Shown one piece after another: positions 8,206 through 16,176 of a DNA stretch of 64,000 nt. Each line of letters starts with the position of its first letter. Within the stretch, counting starts at the first letter, position 1. The stretch spans positions 806,001 to 870,000 of the forward strand of contig CP060238.1 of NCBI GenBank assembly GCA_023898765.1. The letters are read 5' to 3'. Position numbers and translations under genes: made by a program. Below the pieces are notes generated by a model. The model did not search any database and was not told the DNA's origin. It saw only the letters and a list, made by a program, of their open reading frames with translations. The DNA is from Rhodospirillales bacterium (GTDB lineage Bacteria > Pseudomonadota > Alphaproteobacteria > Micavibrionales > Micavibrionaceae).

Positions 8206-9352
8206 GGCTCCTGTTCTGGCGCGGGGCTTTCGCCCGTTTTTTTTGCTGGGCGCGCTTTATGCAAGCTTTAGTATTTTTGTCTGGAGCGGTTTTTATGCCG
8301 GATGGACGGCGCCTCTTTCCGTTTTTTCCGACCCGGTTTTCTGGCACGCCCATGAAATGGTCTACGGGTTCGTTATGGCGATTGTCGCCGGTTTTTTGCT
8401 GACGGCGGTGGCCAACTGGACGGGCGGCGCGCCGGCGCGCCAGATTCATCTGGCGGCTTTATGCCTCCTTTGGCTGGCGGGCCGCCTGGCCGTCAATACG
8501 GATATTTTGCCTTTGGCAACGGCGGCAGTGGTGGATTGCGCCTTCCTGCCCGCTTTGGCCGTGAGTTTGGCCATTCCTCTTTTGCGCAGCCGGAGCAGGC
8601 GCAATTTCGTTTTTCTGGGGCTGCTGAGCCTTCTTTTCGCCTGCAATGCGGCGTTTTATCTCACGGAAAATATGACGGCGCTTTATGTCGCGTTGCTGGT
8701 TGTTTTGAGTATGATCTCCCTGATCGGCGGGCGGGTGATCCCGGCCTTTACCGTGGCGGCGTTGCGCCGCAGCGGCCGGGAGGTTTTTCAAACGGACCAG
8801 CCAAAAAAGGATATTCTGGCGCTCGCATCCTTGTTCACGCTGATTTTGTGCACGGTTTTGATCGGGCCGGACCATGCGCTGACGGGCGGGGTTGCCCTGC
8901 TGTCTTCCTTTATCCATGCCCTCCGTATGCGCGTGTATCATACGCGCCTTGTCTGGCGGGACCCGATGCTGTGGATTTTGCATCTGGGTTATGGCTGGCT
9001 GGTGGCGGCGTTGTTCCTGATGTCTCTGGCCGGGGTTTCGCTGGTGCCCCTGACGATCGCCCTGCATGCGGCGACGGCCGGGGCGATCGGCTCCATGACG
9101 ATCGGGATGATGTGCCGGGTGGCTCTGGGGCATACGGGGCGCAATCTGATAGCCTCGAAGATGACCGTTTTTATGTTCGTCCTGATACAGGGCGCGGCGT
9201 TTCTGCGGATTTTTGGGCCGCTTTTTATGCCGGACGCCCATCCTGTCTGGGTTACGGTTTCCGGGATTTTATGGGGCGCAGGTTTTGGAAGTTACGCGCT
9301 TTTCTACGGCCCCGTCCTTTGGTCGCCGCGGCCCGACGGGCGTCCCGCTTAA
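8189..9352 (+). CDS. nnrS: NnrS family haem-copper membrane protein
   Basis: The 387-residue product is hydrophobic throughout, with about a dozen membrane spans. Family features are RGFRPFFLLGALYA at the start, WHAHEMVYGFVMAIVAGFLLTAV, LIGGRVIPAFT and TIGMMCRVALGHTGR. NnrS proteins are inner-membrane haem/copper proteins linked to nitric-oxide stress and denitrification. The ATG at 8189 has AGGGA just upstream and lies inside the end of hemN. Pairing with an anaerobic haem-synthesis gene suggests a low-oxygen or NO-related transcript. The 3' end overlaps the convergent desaturase by four bases. Confidence 0.9.
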   Translation: MPALFEAPVLARGFRPFFLLGALYASFSIFVWSGFYAGWTAPLSVFSDPVFWHAHEMVYGFVMAIVAGFLLTAVANWTGGAPARQIHLAALCLLWLAGRLAVNTDILPLATAAVVDCAFLPALAVSLAIPLLRSRSRRNFVFLGLLSLLFACNAAFYLTENMTALYVALLVVLSMISLIGGRVIPAFTVAALRRSGREVFQTDQPKKDILALASLFTLILCTVLIGPDHALTGGVALLSSFIHALRMRVYHTRLVWRDPMLWILHLGYGWLVAALFLMSLAGVSLVPLTIALHAATAGAIGSMTIGMMCRVALGHTGRNLIASKMTVFMFVLIQGAAFLRIFGPLFMPDAHPVWVTVSGILWGAGFGSYALFYGPVLWSPRPDGRPA

Positions 9353-10362
9353 GCGGTTTTCAGGGCGCTGAACCCCACCAGTTTTTGATTGTCTTCATCC
9401 CATAAAGCCAGGCGGGCGCATTTCAGGCTCTCCCAGAAGGTCAAACGGTTGATTTTTTGCAGCTCCGGGCTGGCTTCCAGGCATTCCTGCAGGCGGTAAT
9501 TGGGGATTTTCCCGCAGAGATGGTGGATGTGGTGTAGGCCGATATTGCCTGTGAACCATTGCACGATAGGCGGCAGGGCGTAATAGGAACTGCCCAGAAC
9601 GGCGGCATCCTGAAACCGCCACTCTTCCTTGCGTTCCCAGTATGTGTTTTCAAACTGATGCTGGACAAAGAAAAGCCATCCGCCGATCCATGCCGTAAAA
9701 CAAAGGACCGGCAGGTAAAGCATCGCCAGTGTTTTAAAGCCGATCAAAAGCCCGATGCCGCCATAGACAAGGATGATGGCAAGATTGAGCCCCATAATGC
9801 TTTTCCAGATATCGCGGGCGGGCAGGGATTGTCCGAATGGAGAGCGGTGGTTCAAAAGGAGAAAAAGCGGCGCGCCAAACAGCAAAAAGACGGCAGGGTG
9901 GCGCAAGGTGCGGTATTTCAGGCGTTTCAGCTTCGGCAGGGCTTTGTATTCCTCGACGGTAAACGTATCCACATCGCCGACGCCGCGCCGGTCGAGATCG
10001 CCGGAAGTGGCATGGTGGATGTCATGGCCCTTGCGCCAGCAATCGTAAGGCGTGAGCGTCAGGATGCTGATCAGGCGTCCGAGCGTGTCGTTAGCCCTGC
10101 GGGAGTTGAAAAAAGAGCGGTGCCCGCAATCGTGCTGGATAATAAAAAGCCGGACCATCAATCCGCCGGTCGGAAGGGATAATAAAAGGGTCAGCCAGTA
10201 TCCGTATTCGAGGCTGAAGAACATGGCGGTGCAGAAAACGAGAAAGAGGGCGAAGGTCGTGGCGAACTGAACAAGGCTGCGGCGCGTATCGGCCCCCTGA
10301 TAAGCGCTGCAGTGACGGGCCAGTTGGTTCATCTTTTCTTTCACTTCCGGCGAAACACTCAT
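9349..10362 (-). CDS. Membrane fatty acid desaturase
   Basis: The 337-residue membrane protein has the three histidine boxes of di-iron desaturases: HDCGHRSFF, GHDIHHATSG and LHHIHHLCGK. Paired hydrophobic segments lie around them (ATTFALFLVFCTAMFF, LLSLPTGGLMVRLFII). It would introduce a double bond into acyl chains at the inner membrane and so adjust fluidity. The pattern resembles bacterial acyl-lipid desaturases (COG3239). The position of the double bond cannot be read from sequence. Its gene is monocistronic or separate from ubiM, which ends 108 bases upstream on the same strand. Confidence 0.9.
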   Translation of the reverse strand: MSVSPEVKEKMNQLARHCSAYQGADTRRSLVQFATTFALFLVFCTAMFFSLEYGYWLTLLLSLPTGGLMVRLFIIQHDCGHRSFFNSRRANDTLGRLISILTLTPYDCWRKGHDIHHATSGDLDRRGVGDVDTFTVEEYKALPKLKRLKYRTLRHPAVFLLFGAPLFLLLNHRSPFGQSLPARDIWKSIMGLNLAIILVYGGIGLLIGFKTLAMLYLPVLCFTAWIGGWLFFVQHQFENTYWERKEEWRFQDAAVLGSSYYALPPIVQWFTGNIGLHHIHHLCGKIPNYRLQECLEASPELQKINRLTFWESLKCARLALWDEDNQKLVGFSALKTA

Positions 10363-10470
10363 AAATTTTCCTTTTTCCTTTATTCACGGACCATTGTTTC
10401 AAGACAAAGGCTCCCCGGCAAGGGAAGAGGTCGTTTAAATAACAGCTTTATGGCGTCTGCGGCGTCCGGG

Positions 10471-11673
10471 TCAGGCCGAAAGTTTTTGTATTTCGGTGAG
10501 TTGGTTCATAATCAGGCGCTTGACGGGAGGCAGGTTGTTGCCCAGCCGGAGCATGGCTCCCCGCAAGATTCTGGCCGGCCGGGTGTTTTTGGTGTAAAGC
10601 CGCACCAGCGCGTTTGTGCCCAGATAAAGGGGTCTGGCGGCGCGGTTTTGCTTTGTTTCGTACTTTTTCAGGAGATTCAGGGCGCCAATATCGCCGCCAA
10701 GGGCCAGCGCCGATTTGATTTCTTCCGCCAGCGTGACGGCGCCTCTCAGTCCCAGATTGAATCCGTGCGCGGTGACGGGGTGCATACCGACCGCCGCATC
10801 GCCGATCAGCGCAAAGCGGGTTGCCGCAAAATTCCTGGCGTAAACGGCGACAAGGGGATAAGCGTGCTTTTCGCCGGCCAGCTTCATCCGGCCCAGACGG
10901 TTTTCAAAACGGTTTTGAACGTCGGCGTTAAAGGCCGCTTCCTCCATAGCCATAACGGAATCGGCTTCATCCGCGGACAGGGTGATGACAATGGAGGACG
11001 TCTTCTCCGACAGGGGCAGGACCGCCAGTGTCCGGTCGTCATGGAAACATTCGTAGGCCACGTTATTGTGATCGCCCTCATGCGTCATACGGCAGACAAT
11101 GCAGACCCGTCCGAAATCCAGCATGGAGGCCGATATGCCCATTTTACGGCGGGTATTTGAAAAACGGCTGTCTGCGGCCACGACCAGAGGGGCGCTCAGG
11201 GTCGTTCCGTCGGATAAGGTGACGCGGGCGTCCCTTTCATCCGTTTTAAGGTCGGTGACTTCGGTTTCGGGGACGATTTCGATATTTGAAAATTCCTTGA
11301 CGGCGTCATAGACGGCTTTCCGGATGATGTGGTTGGAAACAATATAACCCAGCGTGTCCTTGCTGGTGTCGTGGTGGTCGAAATGCAGGGAATAGGGGGA
11401 ATCGCTGTTGAGGACTTTGGCTTCCTTTATTTTTCCGATTTCTTCTGCCGGCATGTTTTGCCAGATGCCCAGATCTTTCATCAATTCCTCGGATAAATGG
11501 GTCAGGGCGATATCGCGGCCGTCGACGGGCGGGTTTGCCAGAACCTTTTTCGGCAGCTTCTCGATCAGGAGGATGCTCAAATCCGTCTCTGCGAGCGCGC
11601 GGGCGAAACTAAGGCCTGCAGGGCCGGCGCCGATAATGATAACGTCGTAATGCTTCGCTGTTTTTTTGCTCAT
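10471..11673 (-). CDS. ubiM: UbiH/UbiM-family FAD-dependent ubiquinone-biosynthesis hydroxylase
   Basis: The 400-residue flavoprotein starts with an FAD-binding GxGxxG (IIGAGPAGLSFARAL). It has DGRDIALTHLSEELM and LIGDAAVGMHPVTAHGFNLG, the second FAD motif of the UbiH/COQ6 group. The stretches LANPPVDGRDIALTH and IKEAKVLN match my memory of UbiM, a C5 hydroxylase found in alphaproteobacteria and Neisseria, more than UbiH or UbiF. The role would be one of the hydroxylation steps on the ubiquinone ring. I am confident of the family and moderately confident of the subgroup. Confidence 0.85.
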   Translation of the reverse strand: MSKKTAKHYDVIIIGAGPAGLSFARALAETDLSILLIEKLPKKVLANPPVDGRDIALTHLSEELMKDLGIWQNMPAEEIGKIKEAKVLNSDSPYSLHFDHHDTSKDTLGYIVSNHIIRKAVYDAVKEFSNIEIVPETEVTDLKTDERDARVTLSDGTTLSAPLVVAADSRFSNTRRKMGISASMLDFGRVCIVCRMTHEGDHNNVAYECFHDDRTLAVLPLSEKTSSIVITLSADEADSVMAMEEAAFNADVQNRFENRLGRMKLAGEKHAYPLVAVYARNFAATRFALIGDAAVGMHPVTAHGFNLGLRGAVTLAEEIKSALALGGDIGALNLLKKYETKQNRAARPLYLGTNALVRLYTKNTRPARILRGAMLRLGNNLPPVKRLIMNQLTEIQKLSA

Positions 11674-11766
11674 TGTGTTTTCCTGTGTTGCCCTGTTTTT
11701 TTCCGACTAATCTTTCTATAGCAAGATAAAACGCAATCGGTTGATTTATATCAAGTCCTGAATGCT

Positions 11767-13914
11767 TTAAAAGCCGGATTCGCGGATAAGGAGGGCGGCG
11801 CTGTGCCGAAACAGGCGATACAGGGGGCTCTCCCTCTTTCCTTTCAGCCGGATATGCCCCCGAAGGAGGTAGGGAGGCGCTTTAAGGTTTTCGCTGTCTA
11901 GCGGCACGAACGTTGCGGCATAGAGGGTGTCGCGCGGGAGGAGCCCTTTTGCGGCGCCCGCGCCGTCATGATCCTGAACGGCTACCGGACCGCCATACAG
12001 GCCGGAAAAGTCGGCGCGGTCGAGGCTGGCGGCATTGTTTTGATTCATATCCGTCAGTTTCACGCGCAGCGGTTTAAGGACGCCGCCATTGTCCGGATAG
12101 AAGGTGCCCTGATTGCCGATACGAACCAGCCCGGCGTCTTTTTCGTGGATATAGCCATGCAGGATACTGCGGTCAAAATTGACCAGCCGGATCAGGGGCA
12201 GGTCTTCGCCGACCCATCGTCCTTTGTGCAGATTTGGCGAGATATCGGCAATCCGGCCGTCAAAGGGCGCATGGATTTTAAGCGCCTGTCTTTGCCGTTC
12301 ATATCCTGCCAGCGTGCTTTGCGCCTGTGCGATCAAGCGATCCACGACGTGGCGGCGCTGCACGAGTTTCCGGTCGGTTTCCTCCCGTGTTTTCTGGCGT
12401 TTCAGCGCTTCGAGCGTTTGACGCGCGGCGAGAATTTTCTGGTCCAGTTCAAGGGAGGTGAGTTCCAGAAGAAGTGCGCCTTTTTGGACCTGCTGTCCCT
12501 GCGAGACATGCAGCCTGTCAATGCGGGCCGGGGCGGGCGCATGCAGGTTGCGGTAGTCGTTTGCCTGGATGACAGCCGGAACGTCAACCTGTCCGCGCCA
12601 GGGAACAATCAGCGCAAGAATGACAATCCCTAGGAAGGCGCTTGAGAGTCCTGTCCGTATATTCCAGTTCATTTTTTCACGCATCGTCCACCAGCTTTTC
12701 ATTTCGCGGTAAATGGGAAGCCCCAGAAAGAAAATCAGTTCAACGGCCATCAGGAAGGGTCCCAACGGCTTGAAGAATAACATATAAACCAGAACGGCGA
12801 TTCCAAGAAACAGGAAGAAACGGTAAATCCATGTGCCGTAGGCATAAATCAAAAGGGCAAGATGCAAGGGGCGCTCAAAGGTTTCAGGCACGGGGTCGCA
12901 CCAGCCGAAAAGAATCCGGCGCATGTTCCAGCGCGCAAGCGCAAAGGCGCGGGCCTGAAGATTGTCCACGCCCAGCGCATCGCCCAGCAGGTAATAGCCG
13001 TCAAAGCGCATAAAGGGATTGAGATTGATGAGGAGGGAGCCTGCCAGCGAAACCGTTGCCAGAAAGAAGGCTGTGCTGCGCACCGGCCCGTCGGGAACCA
13101 TATGCCAGAGCATGAGGGCTATGGCCGCGACGGACAGTTCCGCCAGAACGCCCGCGCCGCCAATGAGAAGCCGTCCTTTTCGTTCGGGCAGTTTCCATGC
13201 GCCGCTTGTTTCGGTGAACAGGACGGGGTAAAGCACGATAAAGGCCACGCCCATGGAGGACACGCGCACCCCTTGCCTGGCGGCCATATAGGCGTGGGAG
13301 AGTTCGTGAAGCATTTTAACGCAGGCGATTGCGACGATGTAAAAGGCAAGGCCTTCCCACGAGAAGAAATTCAGGAAGGTGTTCCAGAATTCGTCCCACC
13401 TTTTCGCGGTGAGATACAGGCCGAATGCCAGAAGGACAAGAAGGAAGCGAAAAAACGTTTTGGTATAAAGGGGGCCTACAAAGGGAAGTGTCCTGCGTAA
13501 AAAACGGTCGGGGTTGACCAGCGGGACAATGAAGAACAGATAGCTGTGCAGGATTTTTTTCCAGAAAGATTTTTTTTGGAGCCGGCTCTTTTTTTCCAGA
13601 ATGTTTGAAGCGTCCGGACCGCTTATGACGACCAGTTCGCTTAAGGTCAGGAAGCGCGCCACCTCCATAATGTCTTCGGGCGTTACCTCCAGCGCCGTTT
13701 CCCGTCCAACGGCCTCTGCGACTTCGCCAATGGTTTTATAGGCGCCAAACCGCGACAGGCATTCGAACTCCAGCCAGCCGATCCGGAAAAACCGGTTGCC
13801 CGACGGATCGTAGAGTGTCCATGTGGGAGAGCCATCGGCTTCGGCCGGGCCGCGATGCAGGATAAGGTCGTTGCGGAGTTTCGGGGGCGCGGTATCCAGG
13901 GGAGAGTCCGTCAT
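11767..13914 (-). CDS. M50 metalloprotease / HlyD adaptor fusion of exporter operon
   Basis: The ATG at 13914 has AAGGAG correctly spaced upstream and gives 715 residues. Order seen: a short PqqD-like region (about 40-110, RIGWLEFECLSRFGAYKTIG); a multi-span membrane domain with the zinc-protease motif HELSH near 203-207 and the second S2P motif NPFMRFDG near 298-305; further membrane spans; then from about 440 an HlyD-type part with lipoyl-like halves (LHAPAPARIDRLHVSQGQQVQKG, APFDGRIADI) around a coiled coil. Both zinc-site motifs are intact, so proteolysis is plausible. It is the last gene of the TolC/adaptor operon, 16 bases after the GAF-HlyD gene. I infer a transport role for the large proteins encoded next door. 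Confidence 0.85.
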   Translation of the reverse strand: MTDSPLDTAPPKLRNDLILHRGPAEADGSPTWTLYDPSGNRFFRIGWLEFECLSRFGAYKTIGEVAEAVGRETALEVTPEDIMEVARFLTLSELVVISGPDASNILEKKSRLQKKSFWKKILHSYLFFIVPLVNPDRFLRRTLPFVGPLYTKTFFRFLLVLLAFGLYLTAKRWDEFWNTFLNFFSWEGLAFYIVAIACVKMLHELSHAYMAARQGVRVSSMGVAFIVLYPVLFTETSGAWKLPERKGRLLIGGAGVLAELSVAAIALMLWHMVPDGPVRSTAFFLATVSLAGSLLINLNPFMRFDGYYLLGDALGVDNLQARAFALARWNMRRILFGWCDPVPETFERPLHLALLIYAYGTWIYRFFLFLGIAVLVYMLFFKPLGPFLMAVELIFFLGLPIYREMKSWWTMREKMNWNIRTGLSSAFLGIVILALIVPWRGQVDVPAVIQANDYRNLHAPAPARIDRLHVSQGQQVQKGALLLELTSLELDQKILAARQTLEALKRQKTREETDRKLVQRRHVVDRLIAQAQSTLAGYERQRQALKIHAPFDGRIADISPNLHKGRWVGEDLPLIRLVNFDRSILHGYIHEKDAGLVRIGNQGTFYPDNGGVLKPLRVKLTDMNQNNAASLDRADFSGLYGGPVAVQDHDGAGAAKGLLPRDTLYAATFVPLDSENLKAPPYLLRGHIRLKGKRESPLYRLFRHSAALLIRESGF

Positions 13915-13930
13915 AGAATCTCCTTTTTCA

Positions 13931-15325
13931 CTAAAGCCCTGTCGTGCGGCGAAGCGTTGCCAGCGGCCGGCGGAGCATCTGGTAACCGAAGAGGGTATAG
14001 CCGCCATAAAGCCGTGCGGTGCCTTTCAGCCCGATAGAGGGGCGCGGGACGCCTTCCGGAAACACCGCCCGCACTTTATAGGTGAGAAGGCCGTCGGGAT
14101 CGGGCGTTGCTTCGTAGCTGACCGTTTTGATTTCCGCCTCCAGGCGGCGCAGGGGGGAAATGTTTAAGAAGAGCTTCGCCGGAATATCCGGTTCAAGAAG
14201 AATAACGGATTCTGCCGGAATCCGGATTAAAACTTCGGTGTCCTTCGGATCGACCAGAGACATGATACGTTCGCCCGGCTGGACAGGCAGCCCGCGCAGG
14301 GAATTTGAATCGGTGAATACAATGATGCCGCTGCGCGGCGCGGGAACGGTTAAAAGGGATAAAAGCTCCAGCGCGTAATCATGCTCCAGCTTTTTGGACT
14401 CGATCTCCGCCTGAAGCATGGCAAGCTGGGCTTTGATTTTCGGGTCGGAAAAGGCTTCGCGCGAGGCTTTTGTGTAGGCGGTTTGCGCAATCTCCATCGC
14501 TTTGGCGGCGAGCGTAACCTGATTCCTTAAAACGGTGTCTTCCATACGGATAAGCGGGTCGCCCTCCTTCACCGTGTCATTGGGCTGGACATTCACATCT
14601 GCGATGACACCCTGAACGGGGGAGCTTACGATAAAAGGGTCGCGGGCGATGATTTCCGCTGGCGCAACGACGGAAAGCCGGACGGGAAAAAGCAGAACGG
14701 CCAGAACCAGAAGAGCGAAGATTTTGTGAACGCGGCTTAAGGAAAGATATGAGAGCAACTGGCGTTTCCAATTGTCATGTTGCCGCAGGAGGCGGTCCAG
14801 CGCGTGGGCGTAGGAATCGGCTATTTGAGACAGGAGGTGCTGCTCCCTTTCCTGAAACGGCGTGTCCCGGTCCAGCCACAGCCCGCATTTGTAGCCGGCC
14901 CTTGTGGTGCTCATGGATAAAAGGGCGGCATGCCGCACGCCCCATTCTTTTAAATCCTTTTGGGTTTCTTCGTTGAAATCCTGCGGCGTGTACGTCTTCA
15001 GCGCGGCCATGTTGTCGTCCGCCCGGCCTTTTTCCTGTTTAAGTTCTTTTTCGATGAGTCTTTCCAGCCAGACGAGATAAGGGGCATCCGGATCAATGAC
15101 GGATAAACCGGAGACGGTCTTGATTTTTACGTGTCCCGGCGCATCCGTCTCCCAGAACGAACATTGACGGTAGGGAAAGAGGCGGTGCGTTTCATTGACC
15201 ATCAGGAAGGCGAGGGAGGAAACGTCTTTCTTGTGCCTTGCCTCCTGTTCCAGAAGCAAAAGGGTTGTCAGCGCCACCAGCCGCTCATCATGCACCGGAA
15301 GGCTGTCTGCGGTTTCTCCGGCCAT
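13931..15325 (-). CDS. HlyD-family protein with N-terminal GAF-like domain
   Basis: The 464-residue protein has a cytoplasmic GAF-like region at about 15-185 (LAFLMVNETHRLFPYRQCSF, YKCGLWLDRDTPF). One membrane span follows (IFALLVLAVLLFPVRLSVV, about 207-225), then a periplasmic HlyD/RND-adaptor part with a lipoyl half (SSPVQGVIADVNVQPNDTV), a coiled coil (about 270-330) and a beta-barrel C-terminus. It looks like an inner-membrane adaptor that spans to the outer-membrane channel. A sensor-like domain on an adaptor is unusual, but I recall this GAF/HlyD pairing from other proteobacterial loci. The start overlaps the upstream adaptor stop by one base. The GAF call rests on pattern only. Confidence 0.82.
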   Translation of the reverse strand: MAGETADSLPVHDERLVALTTLLLLEQEARHKKDVSSLAFLMVNETHRLFPYRQCSFWETDAPGHVKIKTVSGLSVIDPDAPYLVWLERLIEKELKQEKGRADDNMAALKTYTPQDFNEETQKDLKEWGVRHAALLSMSTTRAGYKCGLWLDRDTPFQEREQHLLSQIADSYAHALDRLLRQHDNWKRQLLSYLSLSRVHKIFALLVLAVLLFPVRLSVVAPAEIIARDPFIVSSPVQGVIADVNVQPNDTVKEGDPLIRMEDTVLRNQVTLAAKAMEIAQTAYTKASREAFSDPKIKAQLAMLQAEIESKKLEHDYALELLSLLTVPAPRSGIIVFTDSNSLRGLPVQPGERIMSLVDPKDTEVLIRIPAESVILLEPDIPAKLFLNISPLRRLEAEIKTVSYEATPDPDGLLTYKVRAVFPEGVPRPSIGLKGTARLYGGYTLFGYQMLRRPLATLRRTTGL

Positions 15326-16176
15326 TATTCGCTCTCCGGCAGGAGGATATGGTCCGGGATGATCTCAAGCGTAGGGACGGGGACGGCCGGCTCATAATCC
15401 GTGACGGGAGAGGACGCGGGTTGCCCGTTCGTTTTGGCCTGTTCGAACAGGGCGGTGCCGCTCATGCCCGGCAGGAGTTCTTCCTGCGCTTCGTCAAGCT
15501 GCGCGACCATCAGAATGGACTGGCTGACGGCATCGACGGCGCCGCCGATGCGGATGATATGCGCGGGATAGGATTTTTTATTTTCATGGATTTTGATTTG
15601 CAGGCTGCTGCCGATTTTGATATCCGCCAGCCAGCTCGAGGGGACAAGAAGCTGCGCCTGAAGGTTTTCAAGGGAGGCGATTTTTAAAAGCGGCGTGCCG
15701 GCGGCAATGGATTCAAACGGGTTGGCGTTGCGGCCCGTGATGCGTCCTGCAAACGGGGCCTTGATCGTGCAAAGGGCCAGGCGGGATTTATATTCGTTGA
15801 CTTCCGCACCGGCGCGCCTTGCCTCCGCGCGGGCAATGAGAAAGTCGATTTTTGATCCGGCCTTGAGTTCCTGCAGCTTTTCCTGGGCTTTCAGGCGGGC
15901 ATTGGCCGTTTCGAGCTGCGCCTGCGTTTTTTCAAGCTGGGCTTTTTCGATGGCGCAATCAAAGGCGGCCAGAACGTCGTCTTTCTGGAACGTATCCCCG
16001 TCATGCAGGGAAAGCATGGTGATGCGCCCGTTTATCGGGCTGGCGATGGTGGCTTCCTGCTCGGATACCAAAACCGTCTGGATGGATCTTTCATTTTGCG
16101 CGTGCGCGGGCGCAGCAGCCAAAAGGGCGCACAGGGTCCCGATAAAAAGAGTCGGCGTTTTTTTGAAAAAAATCAT
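15325..16176 (-). CDS. Periplasmic adaptor subunit (HlyD/RND type), secreted
   Basis: The 283-residue protein begins with a clear Sec signal peptide (MIFFKKTPTLFIGTLCALLA, cleavage likely after AHA). The mature part has a lipoyl half (ASPINGRITMLSLHDGDTFQ), a coiled-coil hairpin (EKAQLEKTQAQLETANARLK) and a second lipoyl half (APFAGRITGRNANPFESIAAG), the order of membrane-fusion proteins. It is shorter than typical RND adaptors. It is coupled to the TolC-family gene upstream (ATGA overlap) and to the GAF-HlyD gene downstream, so the three should assemble together. Confidence 0.88.
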   Translation of the reverse strand: MIFFKKTPTLFIGTLCALLAAAPAHAQNERSIQTVLVSEQEATIASPINGRITMLSLHDGDTFQKDDVLAAFDCAIEKAQLEKTQAQLETANARLKAQEKLQELKAGSKIDFLIARAEARRAGAEVNEYKSRLALCTIKAPFAGRITGRNANPFESIAAGTPLLKIASLENLQAQLLVPSSWLADIKIGSSLQIKIHENKKSYPAHIIRIGGAVDAVSQSILMVAQLDEAQEELLPGMSGTALFEQAKTNGQPASSPVTDYEPAVPVPTLEIIPDHILLPESE

